Origin: Cryobacterium roopkundense
Lineage (GTDB): Bacteria > Actinomycetota > Actinomycetes > Actinomycetales > Microbacteriaceae
DNA length: 64,000 nucleotides
Assembly (NCBI RefSeq): GCF_014200405.1
Contig: NZ_JACHBQ010000001.1
Span: forward strand, 2,356,001 to 2,420,000
Reading direction: 5' to 3'
Shown here: positions 8,543 through 17,132 of the stretch, one piece after another
How positions within the stretch are numbered: the first letter of the stretch is position 1
Layout: every line of letters starts with the position of its first letter
Notes under the pieces: generated by a model
Seen by the model: the letters and a program-made list of their open reading frames with translations, nothing else
Told to the model about the DNA's origin: nothing
Databases searched by the model: none
Made by a program: the position numbers and the translations under genes

Positions 8543-9622
8543 ATGACCACCGCAGACGCTTCACCCTTCGGCAATTCGTTGAGCGTGGCCGAGGCCCGCG
8601 CGCAGTTCGCCGGGGCACGCGGCTACCTCGCGGCCTGCACCCTGGGTCTGCCGTCAGCGGGGACGCTGGCCGCGATGCGCGCCGACAGCGAGAGCTGGGC
8701 GCGCGGGGAGGCCTGCGCGGCCGAGTACGGTGCGGTCGTCGAGCGCGTTCGCACGAGCTACGCGGCCCTGGTCGGCGTCTCGCCCGACACCGTCGCCATC
8801 GGCTCGCAGACATCCGTCATCGCCGGAATGGTCGCCGCGAGCGTTCCCGACGGCGCCGAGGTGCTGTGCGTCGACGGGGACTTCAGCTCGATGGTCTTCC
8901 CATTCCTGGCGCAGGCGTACCGCGGAGTCACGGTTCGCCACGTGCCCCTGGCCCAGCTGGCGGATAGCGTCGATGCCAACACGTGGCTCGTCGCGTTCTC
9001 CCTCGTGCAATCCGCGACCGGCGCCATCGCAGACGCCGGCGCGATTGGCGCCGCCGCCCGCACCCACAAAACATTCACGCTGTGCGACACGACGCAGGCC
9101 GCCGGGTGGATGCCCGTTGACGCATCCGCCTTTGATGCCACGATTTGCCACAGCTACAAGTGGCTATGCGCGCCCCGCGGGGTCGCGTTCCTCACAGTGG
9201 CGGCGGCGTTCGGCGTGCTCCTGCGCCCGGTGCAGGCCGGCTGGTATGCCGGCGAGGACGTATGGGCATCCTGCTACGGCCCCGACATGACCCTGGCTGC
9301 GGATGCCCGTCGTTTCGACGTGTCCCCCGCCTGGCCCTCGTGGGTGGGCGCCGAACCCGCCCTTGAGCTGTTTCGCCGCCTCGACCTCGCCGCCGTGCGA
9401 GACCACAGTGTCCGCCTCGCCGACGCCCTGGGCGCGGGAATGGGAATCGAGCCGCAGGGCCAAGCCATCCTGAGCTGGCCAGACCCGGATGGAGCGGACC
9501 TGCGGCGTCTCGGCGCCGCAGGTCTCACCGCCTCCGGGCGGGCAGGACGGGCCCGGGTGGCCTTCCACGTGTGGAACGACGAGGAGGACGTCTCGCTCGC
9601 TCTGGCCGCGCTCCGCCGCTGA
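8543..9622 (+). CDS. Class V aminotransferase / cysteine desulfurase-like PLP enzyme
   Basis: A 359-residue PLP enzyme of fold type I. It has CDTTQAAGWMPVD (Asp182 contacts the PLP ring nitrogen) and the Schiff-base lysine in ATICHSYKWLCAPRG (Lys206). The family includes cysteine desulfurases, serine-pyruvate transaminases and kynureninase-like enzymes, and the active-site loop Cys of true NifS/IscS is not obvious, so the substrate is open. It starts at ATG 8543 and is divergent from a LysR gene that probably controls it. Confidence 0.87.
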   Translation: MTTADASPFGNSLSVAEARAQFAGARGYLAACTLGLPSAGTLAAMRADSESWARGEACAAEYGAVVERVRTSYAALVGVSPDTVAIGSQTSVIAGMVAASVPDGAEVLCVDGDFSSMVFPFLAQAYRGVTVRHVPLAQLADSVDANTWLVAFSLVQSATGAIADAGAIGAAARTHKTFTLCDTTQAAGWMPVDASAFDATICHSYKWLCAPRGVAFLTVAAAFGVLLRPVQAGWYAGEDVWASCYGPDMTLAADARRFDVSPAWPSWVGAEPALELFRRLDLAAVRDHSVRLADALGAGMGIEPQGQAILSWPDPDGADLRRLGAAGLTASGRAGRARVAFHVWNDEEDVSLALAALRR

Positions 9623-9652
9623 GCCGCTGAGCCGGGCGGCGGCCCGCACAGC

Positions 9653-9689
9653 ACACTACCCTCGTTCCGAGGGGGAACGAGGGCAGTGT
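9653..9689. terminator. Bidirectional hairpin between convergent genes
   Basis: Stem CCCTCGTTCC / GGAACGAGGG around a short loop, extended by ACACT / AGTGT arms after one unpaired base on each side. It lies between the convergent aminotransferase (stop 9622) and DJ-1 gene (stop 9708). There is no T-tract, as is common in actinobacterial terminators. Confidence 0.65.
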
Positions 9690-9707
9690 CTGTGAACGAA
9701 CGCCCGA

Positions 9708-10415
9708 TTAGACGCGCGTGGGGACCGCAGCCAGGATCTTAGACGCCAGCTCACCGGAGGACGCCGGGTTCTGGCCGGTGTAGAGGTTGCGGTCGATCTC
9801 CGTGTGCGGGACCCATGCGGCTCCGGCGACGAAGTTGGCTCCCAGTTCAACCAGGCGACTCTGCACGAGCCACGGCGCCTTCGGAGCGAGGCCGCCGAGC
9901 GTCTCCTCCTCGTTCGTGAAGCCCGTCATCCGGTATCCGGTGAACGGCCAGCTGCCGTCTTCGCGCACCGCGGCGAGCATGGCGGCCGGAGCGTGGCACA
10001 CGACGCCGAGGACGCGGCCCGAGACAAGGGCTTCGGTCATGATGCGTCCGGAGACGGCGTCGACGGCGAGGTCTTCCATCGGTCCGTGTCCGCCAGGGTA
10101 GAAGACCACGTCGTAGTCGGCGACCGTGATGTCCGCGATAGACCGAGGGTGGTTGAGGTCGCTGCTAATGGCCTTGAGGTAGGCCGCGATGACGGCGAGG
10201 CGATCTTCGCTGCCGACCGCCTGCGCCGACAGACTGCCCGCATCGACGGTGGGGGCGATGCCCTTCGGCGTCGCGATGGTGATGTCCCAGTCGGCCTCGC
10301 TAAAGAGACGGTGTGGTTCGGCCAGCTCTTCGGCCCAGTACCCGGTCGGGTGCAGGGTGCCGTCGTTGAGGGTCCAGTGATCAGCGGCGCTGACAACAAA
10401 GAGGACGGAGTGCAT
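9708..10415 (-). CDS. Type 1 glutamine amidotransferase domain protein (DJ-1/PfpI, Hsp31-like)
   Basis: A 235-residue DJ-1/PfpI superfamily protein. The nucleophilic elbow is GVVCHAPAAML with Cys140, preceded by FYPGGHGPMEDL (106-117). The N-terminus SAADHWTLNDGTLHPTGYWA with the following EE matches Hsp31/YhbO-type glyoxalase III and deglycase relatives. These act on reactive carbonyls such as methylglyoxal. It lies 54 bp downstream of the MDR oxidoreductase on the same strand, and a joint electrophile-defence operon controlled by the TetR next door is plausible. Confidence 0.88.
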   Translation of the reverse strand: MHSVLFVVSAADHWTLNDGTLHPTGYWAEELAEPHRLFSEADWDITIATPKGIAPTVDAGSLSAQAVGSEDRLAVIAAYLKAISSDLNHPRSIADITVADYDVVFYPGGHGPMEDLAVDAVSGRIMTEALVSGRVLGVVCHAPAAMLAAVREDGSWPFTGYRMTGFTNEEETLGGLAPKAPWLVQSRLVELGANFVAGAAWVPHTEIDRNLYTGQNPASSGELASKILAAVPTRV

Positions 10416-10469
10416 TTTTCTCCAGAGTGTACGTGTGGTCGGAATCAGTGGATGTGAGAGTGGAGACGT

Positions 10470-11489
10470 TCAGGCGACGGTGCGGACTACCATCTTGCCG
10501 GTGTTCTCGCCGCGCAGGAGCCCGAGGAAGGCCTCGACGGCGTGGTCGATCCCGTCGACGACGGTCTCATCGAAGACGATCTCGCCTGACGCAAGCCAGC
10601 CCGCCATTTCGGCGGAGAACTCCGGGAAGTGGTGCACGTAGTTGCCCACGATGAAGCCCTTGAGCGTCAGCCCACGGCCGACAATGTTCACCATGTTGCG
10701 GGGGCCTGGGGTTGCCTCGGTGTTGTTGTACGTGGAGATCGCGCCGCAGAGCGCGGCGCGCCCGCCGTTGTTCAAGGTGGCGAGGGCGGCCTCGAGGTGC
10801 TCTCCTCCCACGTTGTCGAAGTAAACGTCGATGCCGTCGGGAGCTACGGCGGCGAGCTGCCCGGCAATGTCACCGTCCCGGTAGTTGAAAGCGGCGTCGA
10901 AGCCGTACTTCTGGGTCAGCAGGGCTACTTTGTCGGGCGAACCGGCGGATCCGATGACGCGCTTCGCGCCCTTCAGCCGAGCGATCTGGCCGACCATGCT
11001 GCCCACCGCCCCGGCGGCGCCGGAGACGAATACGGTGTCACCCGCCTTGAACGCGGCGACATCGAGCAGGCCGACGTAAGCCGTGAGGGCGGTCATGCCA
11101 AGCACGCCGAGGTAAGCGGAAAGGGGCACGCCGGAAAGCTCCGGCACGACGCGGAAGCCGGCGGCACCCTCCTGAACCCGATCGCGCCAACCGAACTGGT
11201 GCACCACGACATCGCCGACCTTGATCGTATCCGAGGCTGATGCAACGACGCGGCCGACGGCGCCGCCGGTCATGGCCTCACCCAGGACGTAGGGCGGAGC
11301 GTACGACTTGACGTCGTTCATCCGGCCCCGCATGTACGGGTCGACGGACACGAACTCGTTGGTGACCCGCACCTCCCCGGGGGCCAGCTCGGGAAGGTCG
11401 ACGGAGACCGTGCGGAAGTCGCGCGCCGTGGGCCAGCCGACCGGACGAGTCACGAGCTGGATCTGGGTACTGACGGTTGATTCGGTCAA
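10470..11489 (-). CDS. NADP-dependent MDR oxidoreductase (leukotriene B4 dehydrogenase/CurA-like)
   Basis: A 339-residue zinc-free medium-chain reductase. It starts with the substrate-binding domain (DPYMRGRMNDVKSYAPPYVLG), then the NADP-binding fold with SGAAGAVGSMVGQIAR and the FDNVGGEHLEAAL segment, characteristic of the PTGR/CurA branch that reduces the double bond of enones. It is divergent from the TetR gene at 11569, with a dyad in between that overlaps its promoter region. It precedes the DJ-1 family gene. Confidence 0.9.
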   Translation of the reverse strand: MTESTVSTQIQLVTRPVGWPTARDFRTVSVDLPELAPGEVRVTNEFVSVDPYMRGRMNDVKSYAPPYVLGEAMTGGAVGRVVASASDTIKVGDVVVHQFGWRDRVQEGAAGFRVVPELSGVPLSAYLGVLGMTALTAYVGLLDVAAFKAGDTVFVSGAAGAVGSMVGQIARLKGAKRVIGSAGSPDKVALLTQKYGFDAAFNYRDGDIAGQLAAVAPDGIDVYFDNVGGEHLEAALATLNNGGRAALCGAISTYNNTEATPGPRNMVNIVGRGLTLKGFIVGNYVHHFPEFSAEMAGWLASGEIVFDETVVDGIDHAVEAFLGLLRGENTGKMVVRTVA

Positions 11490-11512
11490 GGCTGGCTCCC
11501 TGCTAGTTTTGA

Positions 11513-11546
11513 ACTGATCGGTTTACAATATACTGAAACGATCAGT
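11513..11546. promoter_or_regulatory. Dyad between MDR oxidoreductase and TetR, probable TetR operator
   Basis: Arms ACTGATCG and CGATCAGT are perfectly inverted with 18 bp between them, and similarity extends inward (GTTT / AAAC). The site lies 22 bp before the TetR start and 23 bp before the oxidoreductase start, so it covers both divergent promoters. Confidence 0.6.
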
Positions 11547-11568
11547 CTACAAAACCTGAGGGGACAAC

Positions 11569-12171
11569 ATGGGGCGAATACAGAGCTTCGACGCAGACAC
11601 TGTCGTTCGCGCCGCGCGCGACTTGTTCTGGGACCGCGGTTACGACAGGGCCTCACTGTCAGACCTCGAGGGAGCGACCGGCCTCAACCGGTCAAGCCTC
11701 TACAACGCTTTCGGCAACAAGCGCGGCCTGTTCGACGCCGCCGTGCAGGACTACCTCGACTCGGTGATCCGGCCACGACTGGCCGTGCTGCAGAGCGCCG
11801 CCCCCAACGAAAGCGCCCTGCTGGAGTATTTCGAGGGACTGCGCCGCACTGTCGCCACCCTGCCGAAGGACTCGCCGCGCCGGGGCTGCCTGCTGGTGAA
11901 TTGCGCGGCCGGCCTGGCCGGGCACGACGACCCCACCCGCGCTGTCATCGAGGACTACAGGGCCGAACTCGCCGCCGCGCTGCGTTTCGCGATCGTGTCG
12001 GCAGGGCTGGGCGCCGAAGCGGATCCGGCCGCGCTCGAAGCTAGGGTACGCACCCTCGCGTCGCTGTCGGTGAGCGCCATGCTGATCTCGCGCGTGAATC
12101 GCGACGAAGCCGTGGCCCTGCTGGCTACCGCCGGCGCCCACATCAACGAGTGGGTGGGCCCCCGCGCCTGA
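11569..12171 (+). CDS. TetR/AcrR family transcriptional regulator
   Basis: A 200-residue regulator. The N-terminal helix-turn-helix is LSDLEGATGLNRSSLYNAFG (about 28-47), followed by NKRGLFDAAV. The C-terminal part (PRRGCLLVNCAAGLAGHDDP) matches the TetR_C domain of regulators next to NADPH-dependent reductases. It is divergent from the MDR oxidoreductase and probably represses it and itself through the dyad at 11513-11546. The inducer is likely a reactive carbonyl or quinone, by context only. Confidence 0.9.
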   Translation: MGRIQSFDADTVVRAARDLFWDRGYDRASLSDLEGATGLNRSSLYNAFGNKRGLFDAAVQDYLDSVIRPRLAVLQSAAPNESALLEYFEGLRRTVATLPKDSPRRGCLLVNCAAGLAGHDDPTRAVIEDYRAELAAALRFAIVSAGLGAEADPAALEARVRTLASLSVSAMLISRVNRDEAVALLATAGAHINEWVGPRA

Positions 12172-12172
12172 C

Positions 12173-12913
12173 TCAGGCCGCGCGCACCGAGTTCACGAGC
12201 ACGCCGACACCGGGAATTTCGATCTGCACGGCGTCGCCGGCCACGATGGTTCCCGAGCTGCCTGGGGCTCCGGTGAGGATCACGTCGCCGGGCAGCAACG
12301 TGAAGAGGCTCGACGCGAAGGCCACGACCTCGGCCACGGTGTGTTCCATCACGCCGGCCGAGCTGTTCTGAAATTGCCCGTCGTTGATTCGCCCGTGAAT
12401 GACCGTCGTTTCCGGGTCGAACTCGGTGTCGATGACAGGCCCCAGCGGGCAGAAGGAATCGAAAGCGGATGCCGTGGCGGCCTGCTCGGGCAGCAGCTCG
12501 AGGTCACGGGCGGTGACGTCGGCCGCCACCGTGTAGCCGAACACCTTGCTCGCTGCATCCGCTACCGTCACGTCTTTGGCGAACGTACCGATGATGATCG
12601 CGAGGGCTCCCGTCACTGTGATGTCGCTCGACTGGCCCGGCAGCACAATGGGATCGCCCGGGCCGACAACGGAGGTGTTGGGCTTGAGCACAAACGACGG
12701 CCTCGCGTTTTCGAGGCCGGACCCCTCCCGCAGGGCGATGATCTTGGAGCGGGGTATCACCGGCGCGAGCAGCTTCACGTCGACGAGTTCGACGCGCTCG
12801 CCCGTGGGATCGTACCCGGCGAACATCGGGTCGCTTTTCAGCACCACCAGCTCATCGTCGTCGACGATGCCGAAGGCAATCGCTCCTTCGTGGCTGAAAC
12901 GCGCAATCTTCAT
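12173..12913 (-). CDS. Fumarylacetoacetate hydrolase-family protein lacking active-site residues
   Basis: A 246-residue protein of the FAH fold, recognisable from KPNTSVVGPGDPIVLPGQ, ADVTARDLE, FCPLGPVIDTEFDP and LLPGDVILTGAP. Key positions are missing. Where the family has a GKNYxxHxxE-type segment after KII there is ALREGSGLENA, so the catalytic His and Glu are gone. The metal-binding E-x-E of the EGELAVVIG motif is T-G-A (TVTGALAIIIG). The Lys-Gly before FDTF is SA (TASAFDSF). The Asp of the ADVTARD motif remains. ATG 12913 is chosen because the fold begins there. It sits 25 bp after ilvE, a conserved position. It is probably not an active hydrolase. Confidence 0.82.
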   Translation of the reverse strand: MKIARFSHEGAIAFGIVDDDELVVLKSDPMFAGYDPTGERVELVDVKLLAPVIPRSKIIALREGSGLENARPSFVLKPNTSVVGPGDPIVLPGQSSDITVTGALAIIIGTFAKDVTVADAASKVFGYTVAADVTARDLELLPEQAATASAFDSFCPLGPVIDTEFDPETTVIHGRINDGQFQNSSAGVMEHTVAEVVAFASSLFTLLPGDVILTGAPGSSGTIVAGDAVQIEIPGVGVLVNSVRAA

Positions 12914-12938
12914 ACTGTCCGTTCGAAAGGCTCGACGC

Positions 12939-14051
12939 TCAAGCGTCAAGGCGGGTGAGCCAGCCGTGCCGGTCGGGCACACGGCCGTACTGAATGTCGG
13001 TGAGCTCCTGGCGGAGAGCCATCGTGATGTCTCCGGCCGGGGCATCGGGGTCTCCAATGCTAACGCCCTTGCCCTTGAGCTGGCTGATCGGCGTGACCAC
13101 GGCGGCGGTTCCACAGGCGAAGACCTCGGAAATTTCACCCGATTCGACGCCGAGACGCCACTCCTCCAGGGTCACCTCGCGCTCCTCCACGGTCATGCCG
13201 CGGTCCCGGGCGAGCTGCATGATGCTGTCGCGTGTGACGCCCTCCAGGATTGAGCCGGTGAGACGGGGAGTCACGAGGGTGTCGGTTCCGCGCACGAAGA
13301 ACACGTTCATGCCGCCGAGCTCGTCGATGTGACTGCCGGTTTCACCGTCGAGGAAGAGCACCTGCGCGCATCCGTTTTCGTAGGCTTCCATCTGCGGCAG
13401 AAGCGACGCCGCATAGTTGCCACCGCACTTGGCCGCACCTGTACCGCCACGGCCGGCGCGCGAGTACTCGGTCGACAGCCAGATCTTCACGGGCGCGACG
13501 CCGTCGGCGAAGTAGGCGCCGGCCGGGCTCGCAATCACGTAATAGCCCACGCGGTGCGCAGCGCGCACACCCAGGAAACTCTCGTTGGCGATCATGAAGG
13601 GGCGCAGGTACAGGCTGGTCTCCGGAGCTGAGGGGATCCAGGCCTTGTCCACGGCCACCATCTGCTTGATCGACTCGACGAAGTCGGCTACCGAGAGCTC
13701 TGGTAGGGCCAAACGGCGGGCCGAACGCTGCATGCGTTCGGCGTTCTTCTCGGGCCGGAATGTCCAGATCGAACCGTCCGCGTGGCGATATGCTTTGAGG
13801 CCCTCGAAGATCTCCTGTCCGTAGTGCAGCACCGACGAGGCCGGGTCGAGCTGGAGCGGCCCATAGGCGGTGACCCGTGCGTCGTGCCAGCCGGCTTCGA
13901 TTGTCCAGTCGATCGTCACCATGTGGTCGGTGAAGTGCTTACCGAATCCGGGATCGGCGAGGATCGCCTCTCGCTCGGTCTCGGCGCGCTGCTCGGTAGA
14001 GGGTACGAGAGCGAACTTCAGGGAGTAGGGGGCAGAAACGGTGTCGGTCAT
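12939..14051 (-). CDS. ilvE: Branched-chain amino acid aminotransferase
   Basis: A 370-residue fold-type IV PLP transaminase performing the last step of Leu, Ile and Val synthesis. The PLP lysine is in [15 protein letters not shown] (Lys208). The FEGLKAYR segment and the [14 protein letters not shown] motif are typical of group II BCATs. ATG 14051 overlaps the leuB stop by 4 bp (ATGA), implying translational coupling. Confidence 0.96.
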   Translation of the reverse strand: MTDTVSAPYSLKFALVPSTEQRAETEREAILADPGFGKHFTDHMVTIDWTIEAGWHDARVTAYGPLQLDPASSVLHYGQEIFEGLKAYRHADGSIWTFRPEKNAERMQRSARRLALPELSVADFVESIKQMVAVDKAWIPSAPETSLYLRPFMIANESFLGVRAAHRVGYYVIASPAGAYFADGVAPVKIWLSTEYSRAGRGGTGAAKCGGNYAASLLPQMEAYENGCAQVLFLDGETGSHIDELGGMNVFFVRGTDTLVTPRLTGSILEGVTRDSIMQLARDRGMTVEEREVTLEEWRLGVESGEISEVFACGTAAVVTPISQLKGKGVSIGDPDAPAGDITMALRQELTDIQYGRVPDRHGWLTRLDA

Positions 14052-15130
14052 GAAAGTCCTTCGAGTGTCAGAAGGCCCACGATGGCATCGCCGACGCTGG
14101 CGGTGCTGCGGGGCCCGGAGGCTGAGCCGGTGGTGGTGCGGGCAACGACATCGGCTGTGACGGCCGCGTTCACCCGAGCTGCGGCATCCGTGAGGCCGAA
14201 GTGATCGAGCATCAGGGCGACCGAGAGAATGGCTGCGGTCGGGTCGGCGAGTTGCTGGCCCGCAATGTCGGGCGCCGAGCCGTGCACGGGCTCGAACATG
14301 CTCGGGAATCGCCCCTCCGGATTGATGTTTCCGGAGGCGGCGAGGCCGATACCCCCGCTGATGGCGGCGGCCAGATCGGTGAGAATGTCGCCGAACAGGT
14401 TGTCGGTGACGATCACATCCAATCTACTCGGGTTGGACACGAGAAATATCGTCGCGGCATCAACGTGCAGGTAGTCGACCGTGACCTCGGGGAACTCTGA
14501 GGCGAGGGCGTTCACGGTGCGCTGCCAGAGACTGCCGGCGAAGACGAGCACGTTGGTCTTGTGCACGAGAGTCAGGTTCTTACGCGCCCTTCCGGCTGCT
14601 ACTCCGAAGGCGTAACGCACGACCCGCTCCACGCCGAAGGCGGTGTTGACGGATACCTCATTGGCAACCTCGTTCGGCGTGCCTTGGCGGATCGCGCCGC
14701 CGTTGCCCACGTAGGGCCCTTCAGTACCCTCGCGGATCACGACGAAGTCGACGTTACCGGGCGCGGAGAGCGGACTCGGCACGCCAGGAAAGAGCACGGT
14801 CGGGCGCAGGTTCACGTAGTGGTCGAGCGAGAAACGTAGCCCGAGCAACAGGCCGCGTTCGATGTTGGCATTGGCCAGCCGGGGATCCCCCGGTACTCCC
14901 CCGACGGCACCGAGCAGGATCGCGTCGTGGGCGGCGATCGCCGCCAGGTCCTCGGCGGTGAGCACGTCGCCCGTTTCGAGGAACCTCGCGGCGCCCAGGG
15001 AAAAGGGCGTCTTCTCAAACTTCACGTTTTCGGAAGCCGTCGCGGCATCGAGAACCTTCACGGCCTCGGCAATGACTTCGGGTCCGATTCCGTCTCCGGG
15101 AATGACTGCGAGCTTGATGGTGCGCGACAT
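14048..15130 (-). CDS. leuB: 3-isopropylmalate dehydrogenase
   Basis: A 360-residue NAD-dependent decarboxylating dehydrogenase of leucine synthesis, converting 3-isopropylmalate to 2-oxoisocaproate. It shows the GDGIGPEV start, [13 protein letters not shown], and [20 protein letters not shown], the metal and substrate signature. It is the first gene of the leuB-ilvE-FAH unit on the minus strand and is divergent from the small DUF6458 gene. Confidence 0.97.
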   Translation of the reverse strand: MSRTIKLAVIPGDGIGPEVIAEAVKVLDAATASENVKFEKTPFSLGAARFLETGDVLTAEDLAAIAAHDAILLGAVGGVPGDPRLANANIERGLLLGLRFSLDHYVNLRPTVLFPGVPSPLSAPGNVDFVVIREGTEGPYVGNGGAIRQGTPNEVANEVSVNTAFGVERVVRYAFGVAAGRARKNLTLVHKTNVLVFAGSLWQRTVNALASEFPEVTVDYLHVDAATIFLVSNPSRLDVIVTDNLFGDILTDLAAAISGGIGLAASGNINPEGRFPSMFEPVHGSAPDIAGQQLADPTAAILSVALMLDHFGLTDAAARVNAAVTADVVARTTTGSASGPRSTASVGDAIVGLLTLEGLS

Positions 15131-15230
15131 ATAACTCCGAGCGTCTGATGAATCCTGTACTCAAACCCTACTGCCGCCCAAGTTGTGTCTAGGCTATACA
15201 GAAGCTCAAACCATTTAGAAAGCGGGCATC

Positions 15231-15482
15231 ATGAGTATCGGACTGGGTATTTTTCTCTTCGTCGTCGGCGCTGTGCTCGTGTGGGCGCTGAATGTGAGCG
15301 TCACATGGATCGACCTGGACTTCGTCGGTTACATCATGATGGGTGCCGGCGCGATCATCTTCGTGATCGGGCTGATCTACATGTTCCGCAAGCACTCCAC
15401 GGTCAGCACGGTTCGCACGATCGCCGACCCGGCCAATGGCCAGCAGGTCACGCGCAAGGAAAACTCAGTCGACGGGCTCTGA
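15231..15482 (+). CDS. Small DUF6458-type membrane protein
   Basis: 83 residues with two predicted membrane helices (about 3-22 and 32-52) and a short cytoplasmic tail. Small actinobacterial proteins beginning MSIG-GI-LF--GA-L-WA belong to the uncharacterised DUF6458 family. A GAAAG-type site precedes ATG 15231. It stands alone between divergent leuB and the convergent MFS gene. Function unknown. Confidence 0.8.
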   Translation: MSIGLGIFLFVVGAVLVWALNVSVTWIDLDFVGYIMMGAGAIIFVIGLIYMFRKHSTVSTVRTIADPANGQQVTRKENSVDGL

Positions 15483-15505
15483 CCAGGAGTCCTGGCCAGA
15501 GTCTT

Positions 15506-17053
15506 TTAGCGCGCGCGCCTAAGGCTCACTGCGGCAACGACGACGGCGGTGAGCACGAGCGCAACGCCGATCCAAGCACTGAGCCCCACACCGCTGTCGA
15601 ACGCGTGCCGCGCAGATGAGAGCAGCTGGGCTGCGGCATCCGCTGGAAGCGCTGACGCCACGGCAACGGCACCGCCGAGGGTCTCCCCTGCGGCATGCTG
15701 CTGCGCCACCGTGAGCGAATCGGGCAGGCTCACGGCCGCCCGGTAGGACGCCGTGAGGATCGTGCCGAGAACAGCCGTACCCAGAACGGCGCCCAGCTCG
15801 TAGGCGGTCTCGGAGACAGCGGATGCCGCACCGGCCTTGTCTTTCGGCGCGCTCGCCACGATCAGCTCGTTTGACACGGTCTCCGCCGCACCGATGCCCA
15901 CGCCGAGCAGCAGAAAAGCGATGGCGATTCCGGGGGCATCGATCTGTCCGTTGCTCAACGCGATCATGGCGAATCCGCCCGCTGACACGAGCAGGGCCGG
16001 CGGAACGACCCGCGACGGACGAACCCGCCGGGCAATCGGCACAACCACAAGGCCGGCGATTATCATGGCGATCAGACCCGGCACCAGAACGAGACCGGCA
16101 GTGAGCGGCGAGAGGCCAAGTACGAGCTGCAGGTGCTGGGAGACGAAGAACAAGCAGCCCACGAGCGCCGTGACGCTCAGCAGATTGACGACGACGGCAC
16201 CGCCGAATGCGCCGTTGCGGAACAAGCTCATGTCGAGCATTGGCACGGGCAGACGCAGTTGCCGGCGCACGAAGAGCGCACCGATCCCGAGGCCGATCGC
16301 GAGGGGCAGGATCGAGAGCACCGTAATTCCGTCGTGCGCCACAGCCTTGATGCCATACACGACCGGAAGCATGGTGGCGAGCGAGAGCACAATGCTCGTC
16401 ACGTCGATACGACCGGGGTGCGGGTCACGTGATTCGGGCACCAACAGGGGCGCGAGCACGAGCAGCGGCACGAGGAGCGGCACCGCCAGCAGGAAGACCG
16501 ATCCCCAGGCGAAATTCTCGAGCAGGATTCCTCCCACCACCGGGCCGAGCGCGCTTCCGGCGGCGAATCCTGTCGCCCAGATGGCAATGGCGAGACGGCG
16601 CTGGTCCCTGTCCAGAAAAATGGAACGGAGCAGCGACAGCGTCGACGGCATGAGCATGGCGCCGAAGAAGCCCAGGGCGGCCCGGGCCACGATCAGCCAC
16701 TCGATCGTCGGCGAGAACGCCGCTCCAATCGAGACGAGGCCGAATCCCGCTGAACCCACGAGGAGCAGGCGACGCCGGCCAATCCGGTCGCCCAGGCTTC
16801 CCATCGTCACGAGCAAACCGGCCAGAACGAGCGGGTAGATGTCGACCATCCACAGCAGTTGGGTTCCGGTGGGCCGAGTGTCCAGGGAGATGGCTGGCAG
16901 CGCGAAGTTCAGCACTGTGTTGTCGATCGAAACCAGCAGAACCGGGAGCATGAGCACGGCGAGTGCCCACCATCGTCGCGCATCCGCCGTCACCCTACCG
17001 ACGCCCCGTGAGGGAGACGGGTGAATTGTACGGGCTGAGGTGACGGATGACAC
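15506..17053 (-). CDS. MFS transporter, DHA2 (14-helix) drug exporter type
   Basis: A 515-residue membrane protein with about 14 helices. It has the family motif SIDNTVLNFALPAISLDTRP in helix 1, GSLGDRIGRRR (motif A) between helices 2 and 3, and a helix 5 antiporter-type region (GFAAGSALGPVVGG). The family exports cationic drugs or dyes using proton motive force. The start is taken at GTG 17053; a downstream GTG is possible. It is divergent from a TetR gene, and an excellent TetR operator lies about 50 bp upstream. Confidence 0.9.
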   Translation of the reverse strand: MSSVTSARTIHPSPSRGVGRVTADARRWWALAVLMLPVLLVSIDNTVLNFALPAISLDTRPTGTQLLWMVDIYPLVLAGLLVTMGSLGDRIGRRRLLLVGSAGFGLVSIGAAFSPTIEWLIVARAALGFFGAMLMPSTLSLLRSIFLDRDQRRLAIAIWATGFAAGSALGPVVGGILLENFAWGSVFLLAVPLLVPLLVLAPLLVPESRDPHPGRIDVTSIVLSLATMLPVVYGIKAVAHDGITVLSILPLAIGLGIGALFVRRQLRLPVPMLDMSLFRNGAFGGAVVVNLLSVTALVGCLFFVSQHLQLVLGLSPLTAGLVLVPGLIAMIIAGLVVVPIARRVRPSRVVPPALLVSAGGFAMIALSNGQIDAPGIAIAFLLLGVGIGAAETVSNELIVASAPKDKAGAASAVSETAYELGAVLGTAVLGTILTASYRAAVSLPDSLTVAQQHAAGETLGGAVAVASALPADAAAQLLSSARHAFDSGVGLSAWIGVALVLTAVVVAAVSLRRAR

Positions 17054-17100
17054 GATCTGGCTCTCTTCTGATCTGGCCGAGCGAAGAGCCGGGCACGTGC

Positions 17101-17128
17101 CAACTGTACCGTCTGGACGGTATAGTTG
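17101..17128. promoter_or_regulatory. TetR operator between MFS exporter and its regulator
   Basis: Core palindrome TACCGTCTGGACGGTA (17107-17122) is perfect. It extends to CAACT / AGTTG outer arms with one mismatched pair, 28 bp in all. It lies between the divergent starts and overlaps the probable promoters. TACCGTC-type dyads are common next to TetR-MFS pairs. Confidence 0.8.
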
Positions 17129-17132
17129 TCCA

